64,000 nucleotides of DNA, from positions 50,703,196 to 50,767,195 of the forward strand of contig NC_088708.1 of the NCBI RefSeq assembly GCF_963576615.1, written 5' to 3'. The DNA comes from Watersipora subatra. Taxonomy: Eukaryota > Bryozoa > Gymnolaemata > Cheilostomatida > Watersiporidae. Below, piece after piece: positions 31,776 through 43,657 of this stretch. The notes beneath the pieces were generated by a model that ran no database searches, was not told where the DNA came from, and was given only the letters and a program-made list of their open reading frames with translations. How positions within the stretch are numbered: position 1 is the stretch's first letter; the number at the start of each line of letters is the position of its first letter. The translations under genes and the position numbers were made by a program.

Positions 31776-34230
31776 CTGTAAGGTTATTTAATTTATAAAT
31801 GTTTCAATTATTTATTCATATCGTGGTTGTTAAAGAGATAATAATAGTCTAAGAATTTGACTAATAGCCTTCAATTCCGACTAACAGCCTGTCGGCAACA
31901 ATGGTTTTGACCAATATTGTTTTGATTAAACCTCAATTTTTTGCCAAAGTGATGCCAACTTTTTAACTCAAACAAAATGCTTCGAATAAGTTCGAAGTTG
32001 CCCGCTGCTGATGAATTCATACCCCATTGTTGCAACGATTCGGAGTTGCGCTATATAGCTCTTTCCAAAATTCCACGATGCATCCTTCAAAATAAACTTG
32101 GTAAAGTAGAAGCATTTTCAAGTCGCAGTCACTTTTCAATTCAGGCTAGTCAACTAGTTGTACTAAAAAAGAAATTATTTTGTCATCCACTATTAACAGC
32201 CCATCATTAACATGTAAATGTTGAACCAAAGTCAAAAATTCAAGCAGATACAGGAGTGAGTAGCAGCAGAATTTTTTATAGTAGATCTTTGTGGTTTAGT
32301 GCTGGCCCCCCTCCTGGTGAGAGCTTAGCCAAGTATTATCAATTTGAATCTGTCAGCAATGAGCTTTTCTATGATTTATATAATAGGATTCTCACAGCGA
32401 ATGCCTTTGCAAAAATTTAGTGACAAATGACATCAAATGAGTTCAGATTTTACTATTTCTTCTTCTTTAGAGAGAAAACAACTCCAAACCTATTCAAAGC
32501 ATGGAAACACAGGGTTTTAACCTCAACAAGTGAGTAGGAGACCAGCAAGAAGAGAATGGGCTATTTTACTCATTTCTTTCTCAAACCAGGTAAACTCATC
32601 ACAATTGCATAGTGTTACAACATAGCGTTGCAGCTCAACACAACTTGATGTTTAGCAAAACCTTTATGCAAATTTCAAATGAATTTTAAAATAAATGCAT
32701 AAACACACATCTCAATCAGAAAACAATAAAATTGATATATTCTGGGACCTTGCAGTTTTGTAGGACTTTGGCTTGACTCTTAAATAAAAGGGAAATCAAT
32801 TTGACTTGAACAAAGCTAGGATTTAGCTTTTACATGAAATACTTGATAGAAAATAGCAACACTAAGAATCCGAACAATTCAACATACAAAAAGTATAGCA
32901 ATTGTTTGAAGTGGAACAGCTAGAGTGGTCTTCTCAAGTGATTGACAAAGTATGAGTAGATAACTCTGAAATGGACAAACAATTAAGAGTAGTTTTGTAG
33001 ACGCGCCTGCAACATAAATAATCCTCTTTGAGATTTTTCTAAACTCACCCCATTGGCCTTCAAAATGAAAAACAAAACATAACTTTTTAATTTAATGACT
33101 GTACAGTAACCATGGTAACCAGTAAACATACAGAGTTAACCATTTGTATTGTCAACTTTTCCCTTATTTCTTACAGGTTTAATGTTACTGCTGTACTGAA
33201 CTACATATGTTCCTATTTATTTCAAGATATGCTTTTCTGCTCGTAATATTAATTTCTGTGGGATCTTAGATGTGATTGTTCTTTTTCTCAAATATATATA
33301 TAATATATATAAAAATGTAGTAAAGGGTAACAAGAAATTGAGGGAACTAAACACAAACAGATGGTGAAAGAAAGTGAAAAACGGAGCTGCATAAAAGTCA
33401 GTGATAAAGCCTAAACCATAAGATCGTTAAGTTTGAAACAAACAAATGCAAAATAGAAATAAGTATATGCACAAAGCCCGTGTTTTATGGTTTCATTTAA
33501 ATTTGCAGTAAAGATAACTGGCCAACATTAAACACAGCTGCTAGTGAATAGTCATCATCCAGCTTTGTCACGAGGCCACTGGCTTTAGCCTATTTACACT
33601 ATATTGGTAAATTAAAGTCAATTCTTCACAAAAATATTATATCTTACTACTAGAAGGTAACTCTAGCTTGACAGCTATCCCCTCTATACAGCTGCTTACC
33701 TGAATTCATTACATCAGTAAAACTTTAAACGCTCATCAAGATCTAAAGAGCTGTTGTTAAAATGAGTGAGATTTACTTAAAAAATTTAATTTATAAGTAG
33801 AAGCTTTGTGTCTCTAAGACCTTATTATATTTTATTAAGTAGTTTTATCCCTTTCGGGTAAGCTGCAGTTTTTTTATTCATAACCACTATTTTTTTAGGT
33901 TAGTAGAGCCATATTAGAATAGAACCTGACCTACTCAACAATTCACAGACTTACAGTATAAAAATATTTCTAGCATCTCATTGATTGGCAAGAGACCAGC
34001 TGTTTGAACACTGTAAATCAGCTCAGCTAACAAAAGTGTTGGAGTTGTCTAAAACTATTTTCAAGTGCTCAAAACTTCTGCAGCAAATAAGTCATGAACA
34101 AATGTTTCAAATCTTATATTGTGTTATAATATAATATATATTGTGTTATATCTTATATATGTTCTGTGATTAACATCAATGAATTTTTTTTAACTTCAAG
34201 TTTCAAACAATTACAATTTTAAGAGGTGGT
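31776..34230. other. unassigned sequence between genes 1 and 2
   Basis: No domain, RNA or well-formed repeat is recognised in this 2.4-kb stretch. There is a short TA microsatellite at 33290-33312. A 77-codon + strand frame (31977-32210) has no recognisable similarity. Confidence 0.4.
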
Positions 34231-34239
34231 AGATTTTGT

Positions 34240-35450
34240 TTAGTAGGGTCACACGGACTAGTGGAATCAGCTATTTATCTCACGATCAAACGAGCGGAGC
34301 GAAGTGTGGGGGTTTTTATGATAAATGCATGTGCACACAACTTACGAAAATTATTCATCAACAACGAGACGAACCCTCGTCAAGAAATTTCATCAACAAA
34401 TTTAAGCATCGTTATGTAAAGTCGTTAAAGTATAATAACGATACAAAACACATTTAAACCTATTTAAATATGTTACCAAGTTTTTGTAAACCGTCGGTAT
34501 TATTTTAAAACTTACCCATCTGATCGGATTATAGACAAATAGACAGATTAATTTCAACGAAAATCGCCACAAAACACTTGAAAAGCTTGGTTTAATAAAA
34601 GTTAAGACCGGAAATTGAAACGCCGAGGGACAGATAATAGAACGATCAAGTCTTGCGCATTTCACGAAAAAATAACGTGCACTTTTCACCAGTCTATAAC
34701 ATTGTCGAATTGCAGAAAGGTTTTGGCAATTAACATAGGAGTACAGAAATCGTTTCATTTTTGCCGATTTCAATTTTTTCATTTTCATTTGCCGACACAT
34801 TTGAATACTTTCCCATTCTATCTGATGTCCAACGCAGTATAAGTAAAGCAAATGACGATGATATTTTTTAACGTTTCTTATGAGATTATTACAATAATTA
34901 ATTATAAGTTTGGATGACTACAGAACAATGACTACGTAGTACAGACTTTCTAAAAATCTAACGCAGTGTAAGTAAAGGCATGACGATGATATTTTTTCTA
35001 ACGGTTCTAATGAGATTATTGCAATAATTAATTATAAGTTTGGATGACTACAGGACAATGACTACGTAGTACAGATTTTTTTAAAATTTATATAAATATC
35101 ACAACTTCGTGATATTGTTAGCTATGCCGTTTTGAAATGTAAACAAAATTGTGCATTGGTTTTTTATTATTACTATATAAATAATATTGGTTATTCTAAT
35201 AATATCAGTGCATTTTATTTCTAATATTATCCAATATTGCATTTCTTTTTTTGCAGGAGGAGAGATATAAACATATAATCTTTTCCTTTCATTATTGCTA
35301 TTTGTTGTATATAATAACACCCAGTACATTACAGCTACCATTGCAGTTATCCTATTTGACTGCTAATATTGCATTTCTCAACCATCAGTACCCCTTCTTT
35401 TTCCCAATATCACTTTGGTCGTGGGCTGTATGACAGTGGAATTTCTAGTT
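34240..35450 (+). mobile_element. dispersed element P, internally deleted copy (Q)
   Basis: Matches the reverse complement of 17560-19450 at both ends: GATAAATGCATGTGCACACA, GTATAATAACGATACAAAAC and CCATCTGATCGGATTATA in the left half, and GGTCGTGGGCTGTATGA with GGAATTTCTAGTTAT at the right end. The central coding part of the other copy is missing. It also has a tandem duplication of about 130 bp (34829-34957 and 34958-35086) sharing AATTATAAGTTTGGATGACT and AATGACTACGTAGTACAGA. Confidence 0.7.
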
Positions 35451-37060
35451 ATATCTATGTTAGGTATTCCACTGCGAAGCCATCATAGATTCATCAAATG
35501 CTGTATGAGATATCAATCATTCAACTATTGTGTCTAGCCTTATCAAAAATGATTTAGGTTATAGATGATATTAGGTTATTTAGACTATTCTATTCATATT
35601 ATTGTTATATGCATCTTCACGATATTTGGGTAAATCAGGAGAAAAACATATGAGTACCTTACAAACGTCTCCATCACAGGAGAAGATGAGCACACCAATT
35701 CACAAGAGATCTAATTCAGAGTCATTGTAGCTAGTCAGGGGTGATTATGAGCAACATCTAAACAGTTTATTAAGTCTGCTGGTTAAGAATAGTGTAAAAG
35801 CTGATGCGAAGCTTTTTCCTGTTTCATCATTTTTGAAAAAGAGTTGTTTGTCTATCTATTTGGGTTGAACAAATATTATAACACAAACATAGGTTTTGGC
35901 AATCATTTTCACTTTTGACCAATGCTATATGAGTGATAGCATTCCTGTCATGTACATGTAGACCTGCTTGTCAAAAGAGAGATAATTATTAGAACAACTA
36001 GCTACACTTTCTGAGACTGTCTAGGGTTATCAGTACCTGTCACGTGGAGGAGCAACTCCTACCTTTACATACCCCTAAATGGTTTGTTGTGCCTTTTGGT
36101 CATTTAGGTAAAAGTGTGGATACTTTGGCTCTTTTGAAGGGTCTGCAATTGCATTACTGACATGGCACCTTCATCGCTTATCTGCTGGCAGAAAATAGTT
36201 ATGCTTCCACGACTGCCAATAAAACTTGGAGCAGGTCAAGACTAAATGACTTCGCTATTACGCCTTCACTGATATGGAAAGTGAACATGATACTAAGCTC
36301 ACTAATTCTAAATAAAGCCAAATCAGAAATTGCAGTAAGGAGCATAAATAAGAGCATAAGTGAGAGCATCCATAATCTCTAATTAGTATGAGTGACAGTT
36401 GACATTTCCTATCAATTCTCTTCATATCACTCATTATATGACCTTACACCACCTGTTATATCACCTCAGATAACCCGATGTACACCACTACCTAATATCA
36501 TATGTTATATTTCTGACATCACATTGTATTACATGGCACCACCTATTACATTACCTGTTATATCAGATGTTATACCATTCACTACATCGTCTGACAGCAT
36601 CTGTTATATTGACTGAAATTACCTAATATATCGCTTGACATCACCTGTTACATCACTTGAGTTGCCTTAATCGATAACAAAAAAGAACTAAATCTATGTA
36701 TATATTTTTTAAAGTATGTCAGTAGATCTGTCATTCCGGCTATAGTTATAGTGCACGCTGATTATTTTACCAATGCGGCCATGCGTTACGATGCCTTTGT
36801 TAAGAAATATTTTTTATAAGGTTCAATTACTATATCTGGGGTCAAGGCCAAGTCTTCTCATGTGGACAATTATATTGTCTCCGTATTGTCGTTTTCAAAG
36901 TTTTGATGGATAGCTTCTGGTGGAACAGAAACCTTTCATATACATACGCACATCTATGCAAAAATTGCTATTATTAATTTAACACATTCAGGATTTTTAT
37001 GTTGTTTTCTCAGTTCATATTAATTGTATCATTACCGAATCATCTTTTATTGTAACTGTA
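35451..37060. other. unassigned sequence with a worn CACCTGTTATATCAC repeat
   Basis: Most of this stretch shows nothing. At 36395-36660 loosely repeated words around CACCTGTTATATCACTTGAC suggest an old tandem repeat, which gives a spurious 74-codon frame at 36392. Confidence 0.5.
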
Positions 37061-37079
37061 GCAAAACCGACTTAATTTA

Positions 37080-37370
37080 GCTATTACTTACTAATTATTT
37101 CACATTTAAATCTAAACCTTTTTATAGTCATTTTACTTTTTTTAATTTATATGACCCGCACAAAACATTTTCCTTGTGATATGAAGTTTAAAAACCTTTC
37201 CAGTTGTTTTTATTTTATTTTCCAATTTATTTCACTTACACAAAACACTTTTCTCATGATATGTAGTTTGAAAGTTAAAATGGCAAATGTTGTTATATGT
37301 TAAATACAAATCAATTTTCTGACCAAAGACTTTTTTATTACCCCGGCAACGCCGGATTTCACAGATAGTA
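37080..37370 (-). repeat. dispersed repeat with GCCGGCGTTGCCGGGGTAA core, copy 2
   Basis: The reverse complement aligns with 318-700: a GGCGTTGCCGGGGTAATAAA core, then AAAAAGTCTTTGGTCAGAAA, then CATTTGCCATTTTAACTTTC, then ATCATGAGAAAAGTG. No coding region is seen. Confidence 0.65.
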
Positions 37371-39131
37371 TAATCATATAGTTAAACACAGTGAACATGT
37401 GCAAACTATCATGCTGGACTGTGGTGGAGACTAATAGCCCAAATAAAGGCTTCATGGCTTATTGCGTTGTTTTAAACAGAATTTTCATTAGTACAAAGAA
37501 CATCTCAAGAAAAATGCTGTCACATCTACTGCCAAAGTCACTTAAAAAGGTAGGCTATACACCTCAATGATAAGTCGGAATAAACACAAATAGCTGGATA
37601 AATCAGAGCTGATTATCTACTCAATGTGATAGCACATTAGTCTATGTTATCCTAAGGGAAATTTTCTTGGAAGCCTCGTGTTACATAGAAATGTCACTTC
37701 AGTAAAATAAGAAAAAGTTCAAATTTACAGTCTTTTTGTTATAAGTTGAAAAACTGACACCAACAAGGGTGGCATTTGGTTTTATATAAAAATACTAAAC
37801 TAGTTTGACATGAGCCACACACAAGATAAAAAAGAAACAAAATAACAAAAGCAACAGGGCAACATGTAGATTTGTGTTTGTGTAAACAGTCTCCATCATT
37901 AACGCTGACATTTTATGCTAACAAAGGTCTTCTTGACATCAAATTATATATCTAAATGGTACATCAATATCAGACTTTCAACTTTAAAATGTTATTGTTT
38001 TACATTCCAATGTTACTCGTATATATTTGAAATTAATGTATGTTGAAATGACTGTTATCTAGAATTGACATGAGAACGGAAATATGATGGTATGTTAATG
38101 TAATGGTTTGGTAAGGATGGTTTGATTATCAATTGTCAATGAGATATTCTTATCTTATATAAATACTAGTTTCTAAAATAGGGATGATAAGACGCATTTC
38201 ATCAATCACTTATTAAAATGGTTTAGGCTCTGCTATTTGTCAATGATTATTGATAAACTCTAACTTAGCCACCAAGTCAAGTAGTATATCTGATAACATG
38301 TAACGTAGCGTAAAACCTGTATTTGAATGCCACCTCTATAGTGCCACTATGCCCAAATAAGGACCTCACAATAGTTATGGTGGTGCATGTATAATAGTTC
38401 TGGCAGAGATTTAATGATGTTTGGATACTTGATTCTTACCAGATAGAATATTTTGTTATGTTATTTTATGCCTTTCACGCTACCAGACATGGTGACAGGA
38501 GTTTAATCAATGGTTTATTGAAGGGATCACCTGCTAATATAGTAAAGCAAGATTAAATTTGCTTTTAACCAAATTTGGCCTAACAGATACTTTGTCACTT
38601 CTTGTCTATAAGATTTGTCTCTTTGCCAAGTCGAACAATAAATGTAAGCTTACCTGGACTAAGGTACTCAGGAGATCTTCAGACATTTTTATAGTAAAAT
38701 AAATTTTATTGATTGATTCTGTTTAATAAATTAAAAAAATAGTATTAATTTTTTATGATTAGTAAACATTTTGTTAAAAGATGATTAGCTTTAAAACATC
38801 AAATGACCACTGATAGAATAAACCTTATCATCTTTGCAAACGCTAACATTAAATTTAAGGCAAGTAGTTCTGGCAGACTCAACTTATTTTTAAAAAAATA
38901 GATATCCGCAATGAATGAAAAATTATTTACGTCTTTTCCAATAGATAAACGGTAGTGTGTCATCCTGTACCTTCTGCAATAGATGCCTATCTTTACTGCT
39001 TATGATAAGGAAAGGGGTGCGGAAACAGGAGCATTCTTTGATTGTTTGTTCAGTCTATCAACTGATAAGAAGAAGCTATTTGTAGAGCTTTTCCATGATG
39101 TGAAAGTATTCTACTCACAGCGCATCTCAAG
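37371..39131. other. region upstream of gene 2
   Basis: No convincing TATA box, initiator or repeat can be named. A phrase near 38318-38340 is shared inverted with about 10240-10262. If gene 2 starts at 39132, the promoter and 5' UTR must lie in or near this region. Confidence 0.35.
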
Positions 39132-39192
39132 ATGCCACAACTACAGACTGTATATTGGTTACTATTAGTAATTAGATTCATATTAATAAGTG
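39132..39192 (+). CDS. gene 2: start codon and signal-peptide exon
   Basis: ATG at 39132 opens a 20-codon stretch, MPQLQTVYWLLLVIRFILIS, with a hydrophobic core (WLLLVIRFILI) typical of a signal peptide, though one Arg sits in the core. The exon ends with one base of a codon before a consensus GTAAGT donor. That phase (1) fits the next exon at 39795, giving ...LIS-ATLCPLDGW, with plausible cleavage before the first CTLD Cys. This makes gene 2 separate from the discoidin/WSC gene upstream. The ATG was chosen because it gives the shortest complete signal peptide in frame; a longer 5' UTR exon is possible. Confidence 0.75.
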
Positions 39193-39794
39193 GTAAGTAT
39201 CCAAAATATTATTTGACTTGACAAATACCAGCTAATAGTATCAATTAGCCATCTTGGGGAGACGATAGTTTTGAAGGAGTGAGTGTAGTTACAAGCATTT
39301 TTAGCTAGTTTGTGAGTTGTTTTTGACATTTAAGTTTAAGTATTTTACATTCAAATATTCTGTCATATCATGAGGCTGCAAATATTTTTGCTGTGTACAA
39401 AGTAGCAATGTGACTACAGTTCTTTTTCAATGACATTAAAAATATTTTTAATGTAATTTATTTGTCATATCTGATATACTTAGGTGATACTGAATTGAAC
39501 TTTACTGTGCCAAAGAGACCTTAAACATTGGTTTAGCACACAAATTGCGATAATTATTGAAAACAGGAAAAAAAATTTCAACTTTTGGCCAAAAAAGGCA
39601 CAGAAAAGCATGAAATATTAAACCAGCATCAAACTACCATATAACTCTATAATTTTTTAATTGATTTCAAATGAATTCAATTGATCAGCAATGATTTTAA
39701 GCTATTTGAAAACCACAAAAGACATGATTAGCATTTTCGTGTGCTAAAGTGGTAGTTCAAACTGCTTTATATAATATAATAATTTGACTTTCAG

Positions 39795-39942
39795 CCACTC
39801 TATGTCCATTGGATGGGTGGAGATTCTATAATGGATCTTGTTACGTTCTCCTGTCACGAACAGCTGAATGGAGGAGTTGGAATGATGCAGTGAATTACTG
39901 CAGCGCTCCTGGAATGGAGGCTACACTTGCATCTATTCATAG
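39795..39942 (+). CDS. gene 2: CTLD1, first exon
   Basis: After the ATTTGACTTTCAG acceptor, the exon encodes ATLCPLDGWRFYNGSCYVLL, then WRSWNDAVNYCSAPGMEATL and ASIH. The C-P..GW....SCY......W..A...C.......LASIH order is the N-terminal half of a C-type lectin domain. It ends AG before GTCTGT, so the split codon AG|C with the next exon gives ASIHSEPEN, a textbook CTLD junction. C-type lectin domains bind carbohydrate or protein ligands outside the cell. Confidence 0.92.
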
Positions 39943-40324
39943 GTCTGTGAAAAACACATGTGCATATGTTTGTACATTTTTATTCAAGACTCTCAATTCT
40001 TTGGTTACTATTCTTTGGTTAATTGTAAGTTGGTTAACTTACAATTAACCAACAATAACCTAGAACAGTATAATACATTAAAAATTACGACATTCTACTG
40101 CTTTATCTCTTAGTTGCGTAAAGAGGCAACAATTTTGATATATGAATGCTGGTTAAGAACTAAAATTATCTGAGGCGCACCACTTGTTTTTACTCCAGTG
40201 GGAGGTAAAGGATGGTAAGCAGACTAACTTTTAAATTTTTAGACAATTTAAACTGTTTGAGTTTGTATAGCAATATTAATAATACTATTAAACAATAGCA
40301 ATTATAGTTTAGCGTAGCTACAGA
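39943..40324. other. intron sequence with a perfect hairpin
   Basis: Apart from a 17-bp-arm hairpin at 40015-40052 with loop GGTT, nothing is recognised before the 32-bp minisatellite. Confidence 0.6.
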
Positions 40325-42240
40325 AAATATGATTAATCTAACATCATTAAGTATATATTACTATTAAACCTAACATCATCAAGTATGTATTACTATTAAA
40401 CCTAACATCATCAAGTATGTATTACTAGTAAACCTATAACATCATTAAGTATGTATTACTTCTAAACCTATAACATCATTAAGTATGTATTACTATCAAA
40501 TCTTACATCATTAAGTATGTGTTACTATTGAACCTAACATCATTAAGTATGTATTACTATTAAACCTAACATCATCAAGTATGTATTACTATTAAACCTA
40601 ACATCATCAAGTATGTATTACTAGTAAACCTATAACATCATTAAGTATGTATTACTTCTAAACCTATAACATCATTAAGTATGTATTACTATCAAATCTT
40701 ACATCATTAAGTATGTGTTACTATTGAACCTAACATCATTAAGTATGTATTACTATTAAGCCTATAACATCATTAAGTATGTATTACTATTAAACCTAAC
40801 ATCATTAAGTATGTATTACTATTAAACCTAACATCATCAAGTATGTATTACTATTAAACCTAACATCATCAAGTATGTATTACTAGTAAACCTAACATCA
40901 TTGAGTATGTATTACTATTAAACCTAACATCATTTAGTATGTATTACTATTAAACCTATAACATCATTAAGTATGTATTACTATTAAGCCTATAACATCA
41001 TTAAGTATGTATTACTATTAAACCTAACATCATTAAGTATGTATTACTATTAAACCTAACATCATCAAGTATGTATTACTATTAAACCTAACATCATCAA
41101 GTATGTATTACTATTAAACCTAACATCATCAAGTATGTATTACTAGTAAACCTAACATCATTAAGTATGTATTACTATTAAACCTAACATCATTTAGTAT
41201 GTGTTACTATTGAACCTAACATCATTAAGTATGTATTACTATTGAACCTAACATCATCAAGTATGTATTACTAGTAAACCTAACATCATTGAGTATGTAT
41301 TACTATTAAACCTAACATCATTTAGTATGTATTACTATTAAACCTATAACATCATTAAGTATGTATTACTATTAAGCCTATAACATCATTAAGTATGTAT
41401 TACTATTAAACCTAACATCATTAAGTATGTATTACTATTAAACCTAACATCATCAAGTATGTATTACTATTAAACCTAACATCATCAAGTATGTATTACT
41501 AGTAAACCTAACATCATTAAGTATGTATTACTATTAAACCTAACATCATTTAGTATGTGTTACTATTGAACCTAACATCATTAAGTATGTATTACTATTA
41601 AACCTAACATCATCAAGTATGTATTACTATTAAACCTAACATCATCAAGTATGTATTACTAGTAAACCTAACATCATTAAGTATGTATTACTATCAAATC
41701 TTACATCATTAAGTATGTGTTACTATTGAACCTAACATCATTAAGTATGTATTACTATTAAGCCTATAACATCATTAAGTATGTATTACTATTAAACCTA
41801 ACATCATTAAGTATGTATTACTATTAAACCTAACATCATCAAGTATGTATTACTATTAAACCTAACATCATCAAGTATGTATTACTAGTAAACCTATAAC
41901 ATCATTAAGTATGTATTACTATCAAATCTTACATCATTAAGTATGTGTTACTATTGAACCTAACATCATTAAGTATGTATTACTAGTAAACCTAACATCA
42001 TCAAGTATGTATTACTATTAAACCTAACATCATCAAGTATGTATTACTATTAAACCTAACATCATCAAGTATGTATTACTAGTAAACCTATAACATCATT
42101 AAGTATGTATTACTATTAAACCTAACATCATTAAGTATGTATTACTATCAAATCTTACATCATTAAGTATGTGTTACTATTAACCCTAACATCATTAAGT
42201 ATGTATTACTATTGAACCTAACATCCTCAAGTATGTGATA
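40325..42240. repeat. 32-bp minisatellite
   Basis: About 60 tandem copies of AACCTAACATCATCAAGTAT followed by GTATTACTATTA. Variants (CTATAACATCATT, ATCAAATCTTAC, GTTACTATTGAACC) recur in the same order in several blocks, for example 40360-40560 and 40560-40750, showing repeated segmental duplication. It fills about a third of intron 2 of gene 2. Confidence 0.96.
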
Positions 42241-42857
42241 CTATTTTACCTAATATCCAAGTTAGTTTTGCTAATGCAATACTGTAACAATTTGGGATAA
42301 TACCTCAGCAAATTGTTCTGTTTGTGGTAATTGAAGTTATTGCTACTTACAGTGTTTACATATGTTTTTAATTAATATATCATTTTTTCATGGTTTGGTC
42401 ATGCTTCATTGTTATTCTGTTTATATACAAAGTACTTTAGATTCACTTACTTATTTACTAGTTTCGTTGCCAGACTGTCGACCACCATGTTTACACTTCT
42501 AAGTGCAGCATTCAATGCCAGTTTAGGTCACCTAGTTGACAAGTAGCAGGTGTTAGCAGAAGAACTTTACCTCACTCAGCAGGGCTTTTTTTATTAATAT
42601 TTTGTTTTTAAAATTGCTAGTGTACATTATGTATTACCCGCTTTTTGATTATATGACTTTTGGTATAAAATAAATTGAAATGGTTTTTTCGTTTTGCAAT
42701 AGATTAAAATTATTTACACTATTGATAATAGGACATAGTTTTAATGATGTAAACAATTAACTTTTTATGCACACTTACAGAACCTATTGTTGTCAAAAAC
42801 TGAAAAATGAATATTAAAAAACTGAATAATTGCATAGACATAGGCAAAGGTGCATAG
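42241..42857. other. intron sequence, nothing recognised
   Basis: Spacer between the 32-bp array and a non-autonomous hAT element. No signal seen. Confidence 0.4.
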
Positions 42858-43546
42858 TAGAGCTGTTCGATGTCTACCTGCACTATGCATTCAATTTCAG
42901 AGTTGTTTTCTCCTGAAAACTGAATGAAACCGAATCTTCAATTGTTACTTCGGTTTACTCATATTGGCATTATGAACTGCATCGAACCGAGATTTGTATA
43001 CCGGTATTTATTAATAAATAGTAAACTAATAATTAATATTTGCAAAAAATGTTTAAGTAATGGTGAAAATTTTAATTATATTAATATTAATTAACCAATA
43101 CAATTTGAAAATTTTTTTCTTCTTTAAAATTTAATGAATCAACATCAAATTGAGCCAATTGATTACGTAATTTAGAAACAATTGAATAAATATGAATAAA
43201 AAAATTACACTATACTCAGGACAAATACAATCAATGAAGATTAATACCATAATAAGATATTACAAATATAAGTCTCTTAACTACAAAACATCACATGAGT
43301 TTATTTGGCAAGAGTCAAGACTATCGCTACAATTTGGATGAAAAAAACTCTTAGCTCATTTGCTGACCGATCGATGCTCTCACGAAAAATTGCTTAGGAA
43401 ACTGCTGCGTGGGCATGCGCAAACACTGAATCGAATCGTGATGTAAAATTCGGTTGATACGCAGTTGTCTTCTCCTTCTGAATCGATGAACCGAGAGAGA
43501 ACAACTATCAAAAAACCGAATTCACTCGAATCGTTATCCAGCACTA
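42858..43546. mobile_element. non-autonomous hAT-like element, about 690 bp
   Basis: The left end reads TAGAGCTGTTCGATG. The right end, read inward, is TAGTGCTGGATAACGATTCG. Both begin TAGNGCTG, a hAT-type terminus. The flanks are GTGCATAG (42850-42857) and GTGTATAG (43547-43554), an 8-bp duplication with one difference. Both subterminal regions contain GAACCGAA/CGGTTCA-type words. No transposase is present. Confidence 0.65.
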
Positions 43547-43657
43547 GTGTATAGACAACTGCACCATTTATCACCGTCTGGCCAAAGGCAGACTAAAAAA
43601 GGTAAATGTGACTTTGGTTTTGGTTTAAATCAGACTGAAGTATTTATTACTTTTTAC

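Noticed and set aside
38983-39168. Alternative 61-codon frame overlapping the gene 2 signal-peptide exon
   Set aside because: Its frame does not fit the donor at 39193 or the CTLD1 exon, and it has no signal-like segment.
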